Shown one piece after another: positions 50,991 through 59,609 of a stretch of DNA of 64,000 nt. Where the stretch lies: NCBI GenBank assembly GCA_905201895.1, contig CAJKPX010000004.1, positions 18,603-82,602 of the forward strand. Reading direction: 5' to 3'. The DNA is from an uncultured Eubacteriales bacterium. GTDB lineage: Bacteria > Bacillota > Clostridia > Oscillospirales > CAG-272. The number at the start of each line of letters is the position of its first letter. Position 1 is the stretch's first letter. The position numbers and the translations under genes are program-made. Below the pieces are notes generated by a model. That model worked only from the letters and a program-made list of their open reading frames with translations, searched no databases and had not been told where the DNA came from.

Positions 50991-51887
50991 TTACTGTTCG
51001 AGTTGACCTACGAACGCAAGGTCAATTGCACGCGCAAGGATCTCGGAAAAGCATGCGGTAACGGCGTCGCTATCCTTAGGCGAAACGAAAAAGCTCCGCC
51101 CACGCTCCAGAACGCGGATCAGCTGCTCGGAGGGCTCTTGAATTCCCGCCTCGGCAAGCGCATCATAAACGAGCGTTGCAGAGTCAACCACGGTTGGAAC
51201 GCCCACCGCGATCACGGGAATACCAAGGGTTTCTCTCGAAATGGCAGACCGACGGTTTCCCACCCCCGAGCCGGGTTGGATACCTGCGTCGCTGATCTGC
51301 ACGGTTGACGCCAGACGGTCGCAGCTTCGTGCCGCAAGCGCGTCGATCACGATTACAAGATCGGGGCGCACGCATGCAGCTGCACTCTGCAACAGCTCCA
51401 GAGTCTCGATTCCCGTTTGTCCAAGCACCCCCGGTGCCAGAGCCGACACCGATGCGCACCCGAGGTCAAGGTAAAGCGATGCCTCATGCTCCTGCAGATG
51501 GCGCGTTGCAGTCAGTCTGCGTGCGGTTCGCGGTCCAATGGCGTCTGCTGTCAGGTCCTCGTTCCCAAGTCCCGCCACCAAAACTCCGAGATTGCCGTCG
51601 GGCAGGCGCCCCGTCAGCTGCTTCGTCATCCGTCGCAGTTCTCTCGCAAGCAGCTGCGAGAGCAATCGACTCTCCTTTGCACCTGCTGCCGTGACCGGTC
51701 CGCATTCGACGGTGATATAGGCTCCGATCGGTCTGTTGAGCAGCGCAGAATCGTCGGAATTCTCAACCCGAAGATCGCAAACCCGAAAATCTCCCTCCGT
51801 TCGCTCGCAATATTTGGCACGTGGAAGCACCCTGCCCACCTCCGCCATGCTTTCACATGCAAGGTCTGTTCTGGCTCTAAATTTCAT
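50991..51887 (-). CDS. gpr: Germination protease GPR
   Basis: GPR degrades small acid-soluble proteins when spores germinate. The 298-residue protein has the family motifs AGLGNEDLTADAIGPRTARRL, DLGCASVSALAPGVLGQTG and VIVIDALAARS with the aspartates of the active site, and GVGNRRSAISRETLGIPVIAVGVPTVVDS. It is somewhat shorter than Bacillus GPR (about 370). GAGGAG precedes the ATG. spoIIP follows. Confidence 0.95.
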   Translation of the reverse strand: MKFRARTDLACESMAEVGRVLPRAKYCERTEGDFRVCDLRVENSDDSALLNRPIGAYITVECGPVTAAGAKESRLLSQLLARELRRMTKQLTGRLPDGNLGVLVAGLGNEDLTADAIGPRTARRLTATRHLQEHEASLYLDLGCASVSALAPGVLGQTGIETLELLQSAAACVRPDLVIVIDALAARSCDRLASTVQISDAGIQPGSGVGNRRSAISRETLGIPVIAVGVPTVVDSATLVYDALAEAGIQEPSEQLIRVLERGRSFFVSPKDSDAVTACFSEILARAIDLAFVGQLEQ

Positions 51888-51978
51888 AAAAAAGCTCTCC
51901 TCGCCCCAAAAGTTTTCATTCTGTTCTTAAAGTACCAAGAAAATTAACAAAATATACATTAAAAAATTTGGGAATCTA

Positions 51979-52007
51979 TTGAAATTTTATCGGAAATAGG
52001 TTATAAT
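51979..52007 (+). promoter_or_regulatory. sigma-A promoter for the peptide-binding lipoprotein
   Basis: TTGAAA (51979-51984), 17 bp, TATAAT (52002-52007), about 70 bp before the ATG at 52076. Confidence 0.8.
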
Positions 52008-52075
52008 ATAGGAGTAAATCAGGCGCTCAAGGCGCTGTTTCCGATTTTTTATTCATGAGGAGGTTTTTCAACACC

Positions 52076-54259
52076 ATGTCAAAACGGATTCTTGCACTTC
52101 TTTTGTGCGTCGTCATGCTCGTTCCCGCCTTTGCAGGATGCTCCAAAAAGGCTGAGGGCGATCTCGGCGCATACATCACCATGTACCTGACGGACGAGGT
52201 CTTTGATTTCGACCCCGCCAACGCATACTACAATCAGAATGCTCTGAACGTGACGAGTATGCTCTTTGATACCCTGTTCACACTCTCTGACGGTGGCAAG
52301 GTTCAAAAGTCTCTGGCAAAGTCCTATAAGGTTCGTGAGGACCAAAAAACGGGTGAGCACTTTATGGAAATCACCCTCAACGAGGCTTATTGGAGCAACG
52401 GCATCCGCCTCAGCTCCGAGGACGTTGTGTTTGCATGGAAACGTCTGTTGAAGTTCTCGAATAACTACGAGGGCGCATCTCTCCTTTTTGATATCAAAAA
52501 CGCGCGTGCCGTGAAGGAAGGCGACGAAACGATCGACGATATCGGTATCGAAGCAGTTGCGATCGACATGATCAAGGTTACCTTTGAGGGCGACATCGAC
52601 TACGATCAGTTCCTTCTCAACCTCACCAGCGTGGTTACCGCTCCCCTGCTTGAGACCTACGTTTCCAAAAACGAGGACTGGGCAAAGAAGCCCTCGCTGA
52701 TGGCAACCAGCGGTCCCTATAAGCTCGGCAAAATCAACTACGTTGAGACCTATGACGAGGAAGGCAAGGAGATTAAGTTCCGCGATGACAACGCCGTTAA
52801 CAAATTCGGCGAGGTAGGCAGCAAGAACTCTCTCGTGAAGGATATCAACTACTTCTACCTTGAAAGAAACGTTTACTACTACCGTGACACCGAGCGCGAT
52901 GCAATCGACAAATCGGTTTCCAGCTACCGTATTCTGGTAGACTGCTCAAAGTCCGACGCGGAAATTCTTGCAGACTACAAGGACGGCAAGATTTTCTATA
53001 TGGGCTCGATCCCGATGTCTCTGCGCGACGATGCGTTCGTAAAGGAGCACGTTCAGGTAACCAACGCTCTTTCCACCTTCGTTCTCTACCTCAATCAGAA
53101 CGCCGTGTTTGATACCGACGCAAATCCCGAAACCCCCGGCGAGAAGCTGTTTGACAACAAAAAGGTTCGTCAGGCACTCTCTCTTGCAATCGACCGCGAG
53201 GCAATCGCAAGGGCGATCGTTTACGCAGAGGCAGCAACCGGACTCGTTTCCCCCGGCGTGTTTGAAACCAACAAGTACTCCAAGAGCACCGACTTCCGCA
53301 CGGTTGGCGGCAAAATCCTCGAAACCACTGCAAATATGCAGGCGGCAAAGGACCTTCTCGCAGGAATTGACACCTCTAAGTTCGCATTTGAGATCGACGT
53401 TGCAGCTTACGATGAGGAAAACGTGAAGATCGTTGAAATGATCGCAGAGGCATGGACGCAGCTTGGCTTCACCGTTACGGTTGACAAGCGTGTAACCATC
53501 GCGAACAACGACGTGCACAAAGAGCTTATCGGTACCGCAAACGATACCCCCGAGGACGTGCTCGACGACCTCTTTATTGAGGCTTACAAGCGCGGCACCT
53601 ACGACGTGATCGCATTCGACTACAATGCATTCTCGGCAGACGCCTACTCGGTGCTCTCCAACTTCGCACTCTCCTTCTCGGGCATGGCACTCAACGTTGG
53701 CGTTGATGAAAACGGTCATCCCACCTATTCCTCCACTCCCAACTCCACCGGCTACAACAGCGCAGCCTACAACGATCTGATCGAGGCAACCTACTATCTG
53801 CCCTACTTCGCATCCTTTACCGAGGAGCAACTGGCAGATGAGAGCTTCACCTTCCTTTCGATCTACGATACGCACGCTGAATTTTTGGATGCCTACAACA
53901 AGGTGAAGGCTGTCTACGAGGCAAACGGCGTCACGCCCTCCGCAAAGAAGGCCGATTGGGCTGCTCAAAAGGCGCTCCTGCTCCACAAGGCTGAGGAGCT
54001 TTTGATGGAGGAGCTTCCCGTGATTCCTGTTGTGTTCAACAAAAACGCCACGATCAAGAGCTCGGAGATCACCGGAGTTTCTTCGACCTACTATATCCCC
54101 GCAACCTTCCGCAAGGCTTCGCTGAAGAACTACAACGATTACACCTACGTTGATAAGAGAGGTACAACCGTTTCGATCTTCTCCGAATTCCCCACCATCT
54201 CCTGGGATAAGCAGGGCGAGAGCTACTTTGTTGAAACCGAAAAGCCCGCAAAGAAATAA
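52076..54259 (+). CDS. Peptide ABC transporter substrate-binding lipoprotein (SBP_bac_5)
   Basis: A 727-residue extracellular binding protein. The lipoprotein signal KRILALLLCVVMLVPAFAGC gives Cys22 at the lipobox. The SBP_bac_5 fold shows YWSNGIRLSSEDVVFAWKRLL and DNKKVRQALSLAIDREAIARAI. It is longer than usual OppA (540-600), with extra sequence in the middle and C-terminal half. The ATG at 52076 is preferred; the in-frame ATG at 52055 would place GAGGAGG inside the coding region. No permease or ATPase gene is adjacent, so it is an orphan. Confidence 0.9.
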   Translation: MSKRILALLLCVVMLVPAFAGCSKKAEGDLGAYITMYLTDEVFDFDPANAYYNQNALNVTSMLFDTLFTLSDGGKVQKSLAKSYKVREDQKTGEHFMEITLNEAYWSNGIRLSSEDVVFAWKRLLKFSNNYEGASLLFDIKNARAVKEGDETIDDIGIEAVAIDMIKVTFEGDIDYDQFLLNLTSVVTAPLLETYVSKNEDWAKKPSLMATSGPYKLGKINYVETYDEEGKEIKFRDDNAVNKFGEVGSKNSLVKDINYFYLERNVYYYRDTERDAIDKSVSSYRILVDCSKSDAEILADYKDGKIFYMGSIPMSLRDDAFVKEHVQVTNALSTFVLYLNQNAVFDTDANPETPGEKLFDNKKVRQALSLAIDREAIARAIVYAEAATGLVSPGVFETNKYSKSTDFRTVGGKILETTANMQAAKDLLAGIDTSKFAFEIDVAAYDEENVKIVEMIAEAWTQLGFTVTVDKRVTIANNDVHKELIGTANDTPEDVLDDLFIEAYKRGTYDVIAFDYNAFSADAYSVLSNFALSFSGMALNVGVDENGHPTYSSTPNSTGYNSAAYNDLIEATYYLPYFASFTEEQLADESFTFLSIYDTHAEFLDAYNKVKAVYEANGVTPSAKKADWAAQKALLLHKAEELLMEELPVIPVVFNKNATIKSSEITGVSSTYYIPATFRKASLKNYNDYTYVDKRGTTVSIFSEFPTISWDKQGESYFVETEKPAKK

Positions 54260-54274
54260 TAAAACACAGTTAAA

Positions 54275-54308
54275 GAGAGCATCAAGCGCATCCGCGCTTG
54301 ATGCTCTC
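54275..54308 (+). terminator. Hairpin after the peptide-binding lipoprotein
   Basis: A perfect 15-bp stem, GAGAGCATCAAGCGC with its complement, and a 4-base loop. The following T-tract is weak (CTCTGTTTC). Confidence 0.7.
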
Positions 54309-54362
54309 CTCTGTTTCATCGGGATTTTCCCTTTCATTTTCAGGCTTTTTTTGAAAAAAGAC

Positions 54363-54391
54363 TTGACAAAAAAAGAAAGATATGATATTCT
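54363..54391 (+). promoter_or_regulatory. sigma-A promoter of the T-box-pheST transcript
   Basis: TTGACA (54363-54368), 17 bp, TATTCT (54386-54391). The transcript would begin near 54398. Confidence 0.75.
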
Positions 54392-54399
54392 ATACTATG

Positions 54400-54650
54400 T
54401 TATAGAAATGCGATGATGAAGCTCGCAAACGGATGAATCCGATATTACAGAGAGCGCCGACGTGGCTGGAAGCGGCGTATATCCCACCGTTTTGCATTTC
54501 CCTTCGGAGCAGACCGAATCAAAGCTAAAAGCCATTAGTTCGGTACGGTGGGCACCGTTATATGCCGTCAAAGTGTTGGCTTTGAGCCGGAATTCGGGTG
54601 GTACCGCGGGAGCTTTGCGCCTCGTCCTGATGTTGGGACGGGCTTTTTTT
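54400..54650 (+). ncRNA. T-box leader (tRNA-Phe-responsive)
   Basis: The T-box core GGTGGTACCGCGG lies at 54597-54609. Upstream are Stem I-type hairpins containing AGAGAGC and GGAGCAGACCG; candidate TTC specifiers lie at 54498-54500 and 54503-54505. Downstream, CGTCC/GGGACG plus TTTTTTT forms the terminator, with an antiterminator around the T-box. Binding of uncharged tRNA-Phe would allow read-through into pheST. Confidence 0.93.
54619..54650 (+). terminator. T-box-controlled terminator
   Basis: GCCTCGTCC and GGGACGGGC around TGATGTT, followed by seven Ts. It is mutually exclusive with the antiterminator that uses the T-box sequence. Confidence 0.88.
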
Positions 54651-54724
54651 ATTGCCTGCACCACAAGCGCAAAAAAACACAATATCGTTGTTGCCAATCG
54701 GCAACAGAAAGGACTTATAATAAA

Positions 54725-55738
54725 ATGAAAGAAAAACTCTCTCAAATCCGCACGGAAGCGCTCGCGCAGATCATGGCAGAGGGCGCAGATCTCGAGCAGA
54801 TCAAGATCAAATACCTCGGAAAAAAGGGTGAACTCACCGCCGTTCTGCGCGGTATGGGCGCACTTTCCGCCGAGGAGCGTCCCGTAATCGGTCAGCTTGC
54901 AAACGAGGTTCGTGCCGACATCGAGGGCGCGATCGGCAAGCGCGTGCAGGAGCAGCAGGCAAAGGCGCTCGAGGAAAAGCTCCGCGCCGAAAAGCTCGAC
55001 GTCACCATGCCCGGCTCGCCCGCTCCCGTTGGTCATATCCATCCGCTCACTCGCGTACAGCGTGAGCTGGAGGATATTTTCATTGGCATGGGATTCTCGA
55101 TCGTGGAGGGTCCCGAGGTTGAGCTGGATTACTACAACTTCCAGGCGCTCAACATTCCCGAAAATCACCCCGCGCGCGACACACAGGATACCTTCTATAT
55201 TGCACAGAACGTCCTCCTCCGCTCGCAAACCTCTCCTGTTCAGGTGCGCACAATGGAGCATCAGAAGCCTCCGATCCGCATCATCTCCCCCGGTCGCGTT
55301 TACCGCTCCGACGCGCTTGACGCCACACACTCTCCCCTGTTCCATCAGCTTGAGGGCCTCGTGGTTGACAAGGGCATCACGATGGGTGACCTGAAGGGTA
55401 CACTTGAGATTTTTGCCAAGAAGCTCTTTGGCAACAGCACCCGTATTCGTTTCCGTCCTCACCATTTCCCGTTCACCGAGCCCTCGGCAGAGGTTGACGT
55501 TTCCTGCTTCGTTTGCGGTGGCAAGGGCTGCCGTCTTTGCAAGGGCGAGGGCTGGATCGAAATTCTCGGTGCCGGCATGGTGCACCCCTTCGTGCTCTCC
55601 AACTGCGGCATTGATCCCGAGGAATATTCGGGCTTTGCGTTCGGTCTCGGCATTGAGCGCATCACCATGACGAAATACGGCATTGACGATATTCGATTGT
55701 TCTATGAAAACGATGAACGTTTCCTGGAACAGTTCTGA
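54725..55738 (+). CDS. pheS: Phenylalanyl-tRNA synthetase alpha subunit
   Basis: A 337-residue catalytic subunit. N-terminal coiled coil, then class II motifs: [15 protein letters not shown], motif 2 around [13 protein letters not shown], and the Phe pocket with [16 protein letters not shown] and [16 protein letters not shown], ending [21 protein letters not shown] (motif 3). The ATG at 54725 is used because the frame upstream runs through the T-box leader. pheT follows by 16 bp. Confidence 0.97.
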   Translation: MKEKLSQIRTEALAQIMAEGADLEQIKIKYLGKKGELTAVLRGMGALSAEERPVIGQLANEVRADIEGAIGKRVQEQQAKALEEKLRAEKLDVTMPGSPAPVGHIHPLTRVQRELEDIFIGMGFSIVEGPEVELDYYNFQALNIPENHPARDTQDTFYIAQNVLLRSQTSPVQVRTMEHQKPPIRIISPGRVYRSDALDATHSPLFHQLEGLVVDKGITMGDLKGTLEIFAKKLFGNSTRIRFRPHHFPFTEPSAEVDVSCFVCGGKGCRLCKGEGWIEILGAGMVHPFVLSNCGIDPEEYSGFAFGLGIERITMTKYGIDDIRLFYENDERFLEQF

Positions 55739-55754
55739 ACGGAGGTAGCATAAG

Positions 55755-58157
55755 ATGAATCTTTCCAGAAATTGGCTTTCTGATTTCGTCAACGTGGACG
55801 AGATCGACAATAAAACCTACTGCGACCGTCTCACCATCACGGGCTCCAAGGTTGAGGGCTTCGAGGTGCTTGGAGACGATATCGAAAACGTGGTTGTTGC
55901 AAGAGTTACCGCAATGGAAAAGCACCCCGACTCCGATCATCTCTGGGTCTGCCGCCTGGATGCAGGTGAGGTGCACGGTCATGATATCCAGATCGTGACG
56001 GGGGCGCAAAACGTGTTCGTTGGTGCGATTGTTCCTGCTGCCCTTCCCGTTGCAAAGCTCCCCGGCGATATTGTGATTAAAGCAGGTAAGCTGCGCGGCG
56101 TGGAATCGAACGGTATGCTCTGCTCGATGGGTGAGCTCAAGCTGACCGTTCACGAGTGCCCCGGCAAGGAGGAGAACGGCATTCTGATTCTCGATGAGGA
56201 CTGTGCCAACCGCATCGGCGACGATATTCGCGACGTACTGATGCTCCGCGACACCTCGGTGGAGTTCGAGATCACCTCCAACCGCCCCGACTGTCTCTCT
56301 GTGATCGGTCTTGCGCGCGAGACTGCCGTTTCCTTCGACAAGCCCCTCACCGTCAAGGCACCTGTTGTAAAGGGTGCAAATGACGGCGACAAGGTGGAAA
56401 ACTATATCAAGGTTGGCATTTCTGCTCCCGATCTTTGCTATCGCTATGCCGCAAGAGTGGTGAAGAATGTGAAGATCGCCCCCTCGCCGCTCTGGATGCG
56501 CATGCGTCTGCGCGCGTCGGGCGTGCGTCCCATCAACAACATCGTTGACATCACCAACTACGTCATGCTCGAATACGGTCAGCCCATGCACGCATTCGAC
56601 TACAAGCAGCTCGAGGGCTCCGAGATCGACGTGCGCCGCGCGGCAGACGGAGAAAAATTCCGTTCGCTTGATGACGTGGACCACGTGCTTGACAACAGCA
56701 TGCTCGTGATTGCCGACAGCAAGAAGGCGTGCGCGCTTGCAGGCGTGATGGGTGGTGCAAACTCCGAGATCACCGACGATACCGCAACTGTGGTGTTCGA
56801 GTCGGCTTGCTTCAACGGCGCATCGGTTCGCGTAACCGCAAAGAAAAACGGCATGCGTACCGAGTCCTCGGCGCGCTTTGAGAAGGGGCTTGATGCAGAA
56901 AACTGCATGGCAGGTCTCCAGAGAGCCTGCGAGCTGGTTGAGCTTCTCGGCGCGGGTGAGGTTGTGGACGGTATCATCGACGTATATCCCACCAAGACTG
57001 CACAAACCGTTCTGCCCTTCACTCCCGACCGCTACAACGAGTTCCTCGGCATGAATATTCCGCACGAGCACATGACGAACACCCTGATCGGTCTTGGCTG
57101 CCGCATTGAGGACGGCAAAATCTACGTCCCCTCCTTCCGCGCAGACCTCGGTTGCATGAATGATATTGCCGAGGAGGTTTGCCGTATCTACGGATACGAT
57201 AAGATCGAATCCTCGAGCATGAACGCCGAAACCACGCTGGGCGGCAGAACCGCAAAGCAGCTCTTTGAGGTGAACACCGAGGCGGCGCTGGTTGGCATGG
57301 GTCTCTCACAGATTCACACCTTCTCCTTCATCAGCCCCAAGTTCTACGATCGCGTGCGACTGCCTGCAGACAGTCCGCTTCGTCGCTCGGTTGTGATCTC
57401 CAATCCGCTCGGTGAGGACACCAGCGTGATGCGCACCACCGCACTCCCCTCGATGATGGAGGTTCTGGCACGCAATAACAACTTCAACAACGAAAGCGTT
57501 TCGCTCTTTGAGATCGCAAAGATTTATCTGCCGCGCGAAAGCGCAAACGAGCTGCCCGACGAGCAGGTTGTGCTCACACTCGGTGCATACGGCAAGACCG
57601 ATTTCTATGCGATCAAGGGCATTTGCGAAAATCTGCTCAAGCTGGCAGGTGTGAAGGCAACCTACACTGCCTGCACCGACAACGCCGCATACCACCCCGG
57701 CAGATGTGCCAAGATTCTCGCAGAGGATGGCACCGAGCTCGGTATTTTCGGTCAGGCGCATCCGCTCATGGCACAAAACTATGACATGACGGCACCCGTT
57801 TACATTGCAGAGCTCGCATTCGACACGATCTTTGCACTTGCAAACACCGAAAAAGCATACAAGCCCCTGCCCAAGTATCCTGCAACCACGCGTGATTTCT
57901 CCTTCGTTTGCGACGAGGATATGGAGGTTGGCGCGATCGAGGGCGTGATGGCGAAGGCGGGCGGAAAGCTCGTGGAAAACGTTGCACTCTTTGACATCTA
58001 TCGCGGTCCGCAGGTTGGTGAGAACAAAAAGTCGGTCTCTCTGCGCGTCACACTCCGTGCTGCCGACCGTACGCTCACGGTTGAGGAGGCGGACAAAGTG
58101 TCCAAGAAAATTCTCAATGACCTCAAGTTCAAGATGGGTCTGGAGCTCAGAGGCTGA
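55755..58157 (+). CDS. pheT: Phenylalanyl-tRNA synthetase beta subunit
   Basis: An 800-residue beta subunit: N-terminal tRNA-binding OB domain (EKHPDSDHLWVCRLDAG), B3/B4 editing domain, B5 domain (FTPDRYNEFLGMNI) and C-terminal anticodon-binding FDX domain (FDIYRGPQVGENKKSVSLRVTL). GGAGG precedes the ATG. Length and domain order are standard. Confidence 0.97.
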   Translation: MNLSRNWLSDFVNVDEIDNKTYCDRLTITGSKVEGFEVLGDDIENVVVARVTAMEKHPDSDHLWVCRLDAGEVHGHDIQIVTGAQNVFVGAIVPAALPVAKLPGDIVIKAGKLRGVESNGMLCSMGELKLTVHECPGKEENGILILDEDCANRIGDDIRDVLMLRDTSVEFEITSNRPDCLSVIGLARETAVSFDKPLTVKAPVVKGANDGDKVENYIKVGISAPDLCYRYAARVVKNVKIAPSPLWMRMRLRASGVRPINNIVDITNYVMLEYGQPMHAFDYKQLEGSEIDVRRAADGEKFRSLDDVDHVLDNSMLVIADSKKACALAGVMGGANSEITDDTATVVFESACFNGASVRVTAKKNGMRTESSARFEKGLDAENCMAGLQRACELVELLGAGEVVDGIIDVYPTKTAQTVLPFTPDRYNEFLGMNIPHEHMTNTLIGLGCRIEDGKIYVPSFRADLGCMNDIAEEVCRIYGYDKIESSSMNAETTLGGRTAKQLFEVNTEAALVGMGLSQIHTFSFISPKFYDRVRLPADSPLRRSVVISNPLGEDTSVMRTTALPSMMEVLARNNNFNNESVSLFEIAKIYLPRESANELPDEQVVLTLGAYGKTDFYAIKGICENLLKLAGVKATYTACTDNAAYHPGRCAKILAEDGTELGIFGQAHPLMAQNYDMTAPVYIAELAFDTIFALANTEKAYKPLPKYPATTRDFSFVCDEDMEVGAIEGVMAKAGGKLVENVALFDIYRGPQVGENKKSVSLRVTLRAADRTLTVEEADKVSKKILNDLKFKMGLELRG

Positions 58158-58198
58158 TCGCAGAAATCGAAGCAATCTGCTCTGAATCAAATAAAAAT

Positions 58199-58232
58199 GC
58201 AAGGCACCGCCAAAATTGGCGGTGCCTTGCGC
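58199..58232. terminator. Bidirectional terminator after pheT
   Basis: GCAAGGCACCGCC and its perfect complement surround AAAATTGG-type loop bases. On the minus strand it runs into ATTTTTATTT, serving the DUF5662 gene too. Confidence 0.88.
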
Positions 58233-58246
58233 TTTGGTTGTCATGA

Positions 58247-58774
58247 CTATTTGTTTGGAATCTGCTTGATGTGCGCAAAGGTCTCGCGCTCACCGCGCTC
58301 GGCGAGCATGGTGAGCCATTCCTCGAGCGTGTCGGCGGTGGTTGGATGCATCTTGACACGTGCGTTGCCGCGCTTGAAATACTCGAGCGGATGCGCGTCG
58401 GTGTAGTGCTTTCCCTGATAAATTTTGCTTGCCGCCACGCGGTCGCAAAACATTTCCTTGATGTAGCGCGTGGGCATGGGGACGGGCTCATAGAGCTTGG
58501 TTGCGGGGTTGAGATCATTCCAATACTCAAAATGATGGCGGTTTCTGCCTTTGTGGTGCAGCCATGCAGCGGAATACCCGAACAGCTCACGCTCGCGCTC
58601 ATTTGGACTACGCGTGCCCTGGTAATAGCGCGCGCTCGGCAAAAACTCAGCGGGAGAATACTTGGAAAGATCGTGAAAAAGCCCCTGCCAGCCGATGCCC
58701 ACGCGGAAGCAGTGTGCGATCACGCGGTGGCGGTGCTTGGTAATCGTGTAAAAATGACGGAATGGGTGTGCCAT
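58247..58774 (-). CDS. DUF5662 family protein
   Basis: A 175-residue soluble protein rich in His and aromatic residues: FHDLSKYSPAEF and LHHKGRNRHHFEYWND recall HD-type metal phosphohydrolases. The family is uncharacterised. The ATG at 58774 is followed by MAHPFRHFYTITKHRHRV. It lies 48 bp downstream of a small membrane protein gene, possibly co-transcribed. Confidence 0.85.
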   Translation of the reverse strand: MAHPFRHFYTITKHRHRVIAHCFRVGIGWQGLFHDLSKYSPAEFLPSARYYQGTRSPNERERELFGYSAAWLHHKGRNRHHFEYWNDLNPATKLYEPVPMPTRYIKEMFCDRVAASKIYQGKHYTDAHPLEYFKRGNARVKMHPTTADTLEEWLTMLAERGERETFAHIKQIPNK

Positions 58775-58822
58775 ATTTTTCTCTTTTCTTTGAAATCTGG
58801 AATTCTATCGTATGAAAGTCGG

Positions 58823-59296
58823 TCACGCAAACCACAAAAGAAGCCCCTTGATGCCACCATAGCCGAGCCTCAGGGAAAGCATCAGGATCAAAAGAGCCTG
58901 AACGTCAAACATCACCGGTTCGTCCTTGAGATAGGAAATGAACGGGATCTTTTTGAGGTAGAAAACAGAGGTGAGATACGGAACCTGCCGCGGTGTGGTG
59001 AGGTAGTGCGTGATACGCCGTCGATAGGTGCGGCCGTTGACGGTGTAGCGATAGACCGCGTGTGTCAGATTTTTGATAAACATGGACTTGATCGGACCGA
59101 AGGTATCCTTGCCGTAGAGCGTAACATCCTTTTTATGCTTGGTGCTCTTGAGATGCGCAGGTGCACGACCGACCCAGGCAGTTTCCTTTTCTTTTGCGGC
59201 AGAAAAAGCACGCGCGGCGAGGAACAGAAGGACAGAAAGACAGAGTCCGATCGCTGCCAAAATCAAAAACAAAATTGCAAAAACGAGCTTTTCCAT
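58823..59296 (-). CDS. Small two-helix membrane protein, unknown
   Basis: A 157-residue protein with an N-terminal transmembrane helix (LVFAILFLILAAIGLCLSVLLFL), a central basic domain (YRYTVNGRTYRRRITHYLT, reminiscent of DUF3592-type proteins) and a C-terminal hydrophobic segment (ALLILMLSLRLGYGGIKG). I do not recognise the family with certainty. It has its own sigma-A promoter. Confidence 0.72.
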   Translation of the reverse strand: MEKLVFAILFLILAAIGLCLSVLLFLAARAFSAAKEKETAWVGRAPAHLKSTKHKKDVTLYGKDTFGPIKSMFIKNLTHAVYRYTVNGRTYRRRITHYLTTPRQVPYLTSVFYLKKIPFISYLKDEPVMFDVQALLILMLSLRLGYGGIKGLLLWFA

Positions 59297-59342
59297 TCAG
59301 ATAGTCCCTGCCCTCCCCTGTTCAATCACATTTTATGTAGAA

Positions 59343-59371
59343 ATTATAACACAAATTCAATGCTTTTTCAA
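59343..59371 (-). promoter_or_regulatory. sigma-A promoter for the 58823-59296 gene
   Basis: On the minus strand TTGAAA (59371-59366), 17 bp, TATAAT (59348-59343). Confidence 0.75.
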
Positions 59372-59380
59372 GTCCCTCAC

Positions 59381-59407
59381 AAAAAAAGCTGTTTGCAAAC
59401 AGCCTTT
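59381..59407 (-). terminator. Terminator downstream of spoIVA
   Basis: On the minus strand GGCTGTTTGCAAACAGC is followed by seven Ts. Confidence 0.8.
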
Positions 59408-59554
59408 TCGCATCATTCCAACGGAAAGTAGCCACCTCGGGAGTGCTGTCAGGGTCTTGGCGGTGCCTGACAGCAATCGGCAGTACCTGCGCCTTGAGGC
59501 AAATGACATCCCCTTGACGCCTTGATCTGCCTTCGGGAAAGCTCTTGAAAGGGG

Positions 59555-59590
59555 TGTGGGGAAAACTTCTCTCGAGAAGTTTTCCCCACA
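59555..59590. repeat. Perfect 16-bp inverted repeat, part of a probable dispersed element
   Basis: TGTGGGGAAAACTTCT (59555-59570) and its exact complement (59575-59590) around CTCG. No T-tract follows on either strand, so it is not a standard terminator. Very similar gtggggaaaact...ttccccac hairpins are, from memory, scattered in genomes of gut Clostridia. Confidence 0.7.
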
Positions 59591-59609
59591 AAAAATATAT
59601 TCCTTCCTA

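Larger units (their letters stand above)
59297..59609. other. Intergenic region with promoter, terminator and hairpins
   Basis: About 313 bp without a gene. It contains the promoter of 58823-59296 (59343-59371), a minus-strand terminator (59381-59407), a 10-bp hairpin TGCTGTCAGG/CCTGACAGCA (59444-59475), and a perfect 16-bp stem (59555-59590). The block 59408-59592 looks like a dispersed intergenic repeat. Confidence 0.7.

Noticed and set aside
59555..59590. The long inverted repeat as the spoIVA terminator
   Set aside because: Ts precede rather than follow the stem on the minus strand; the hairpin with seven Ts at 59381-59407 is the better terminator.
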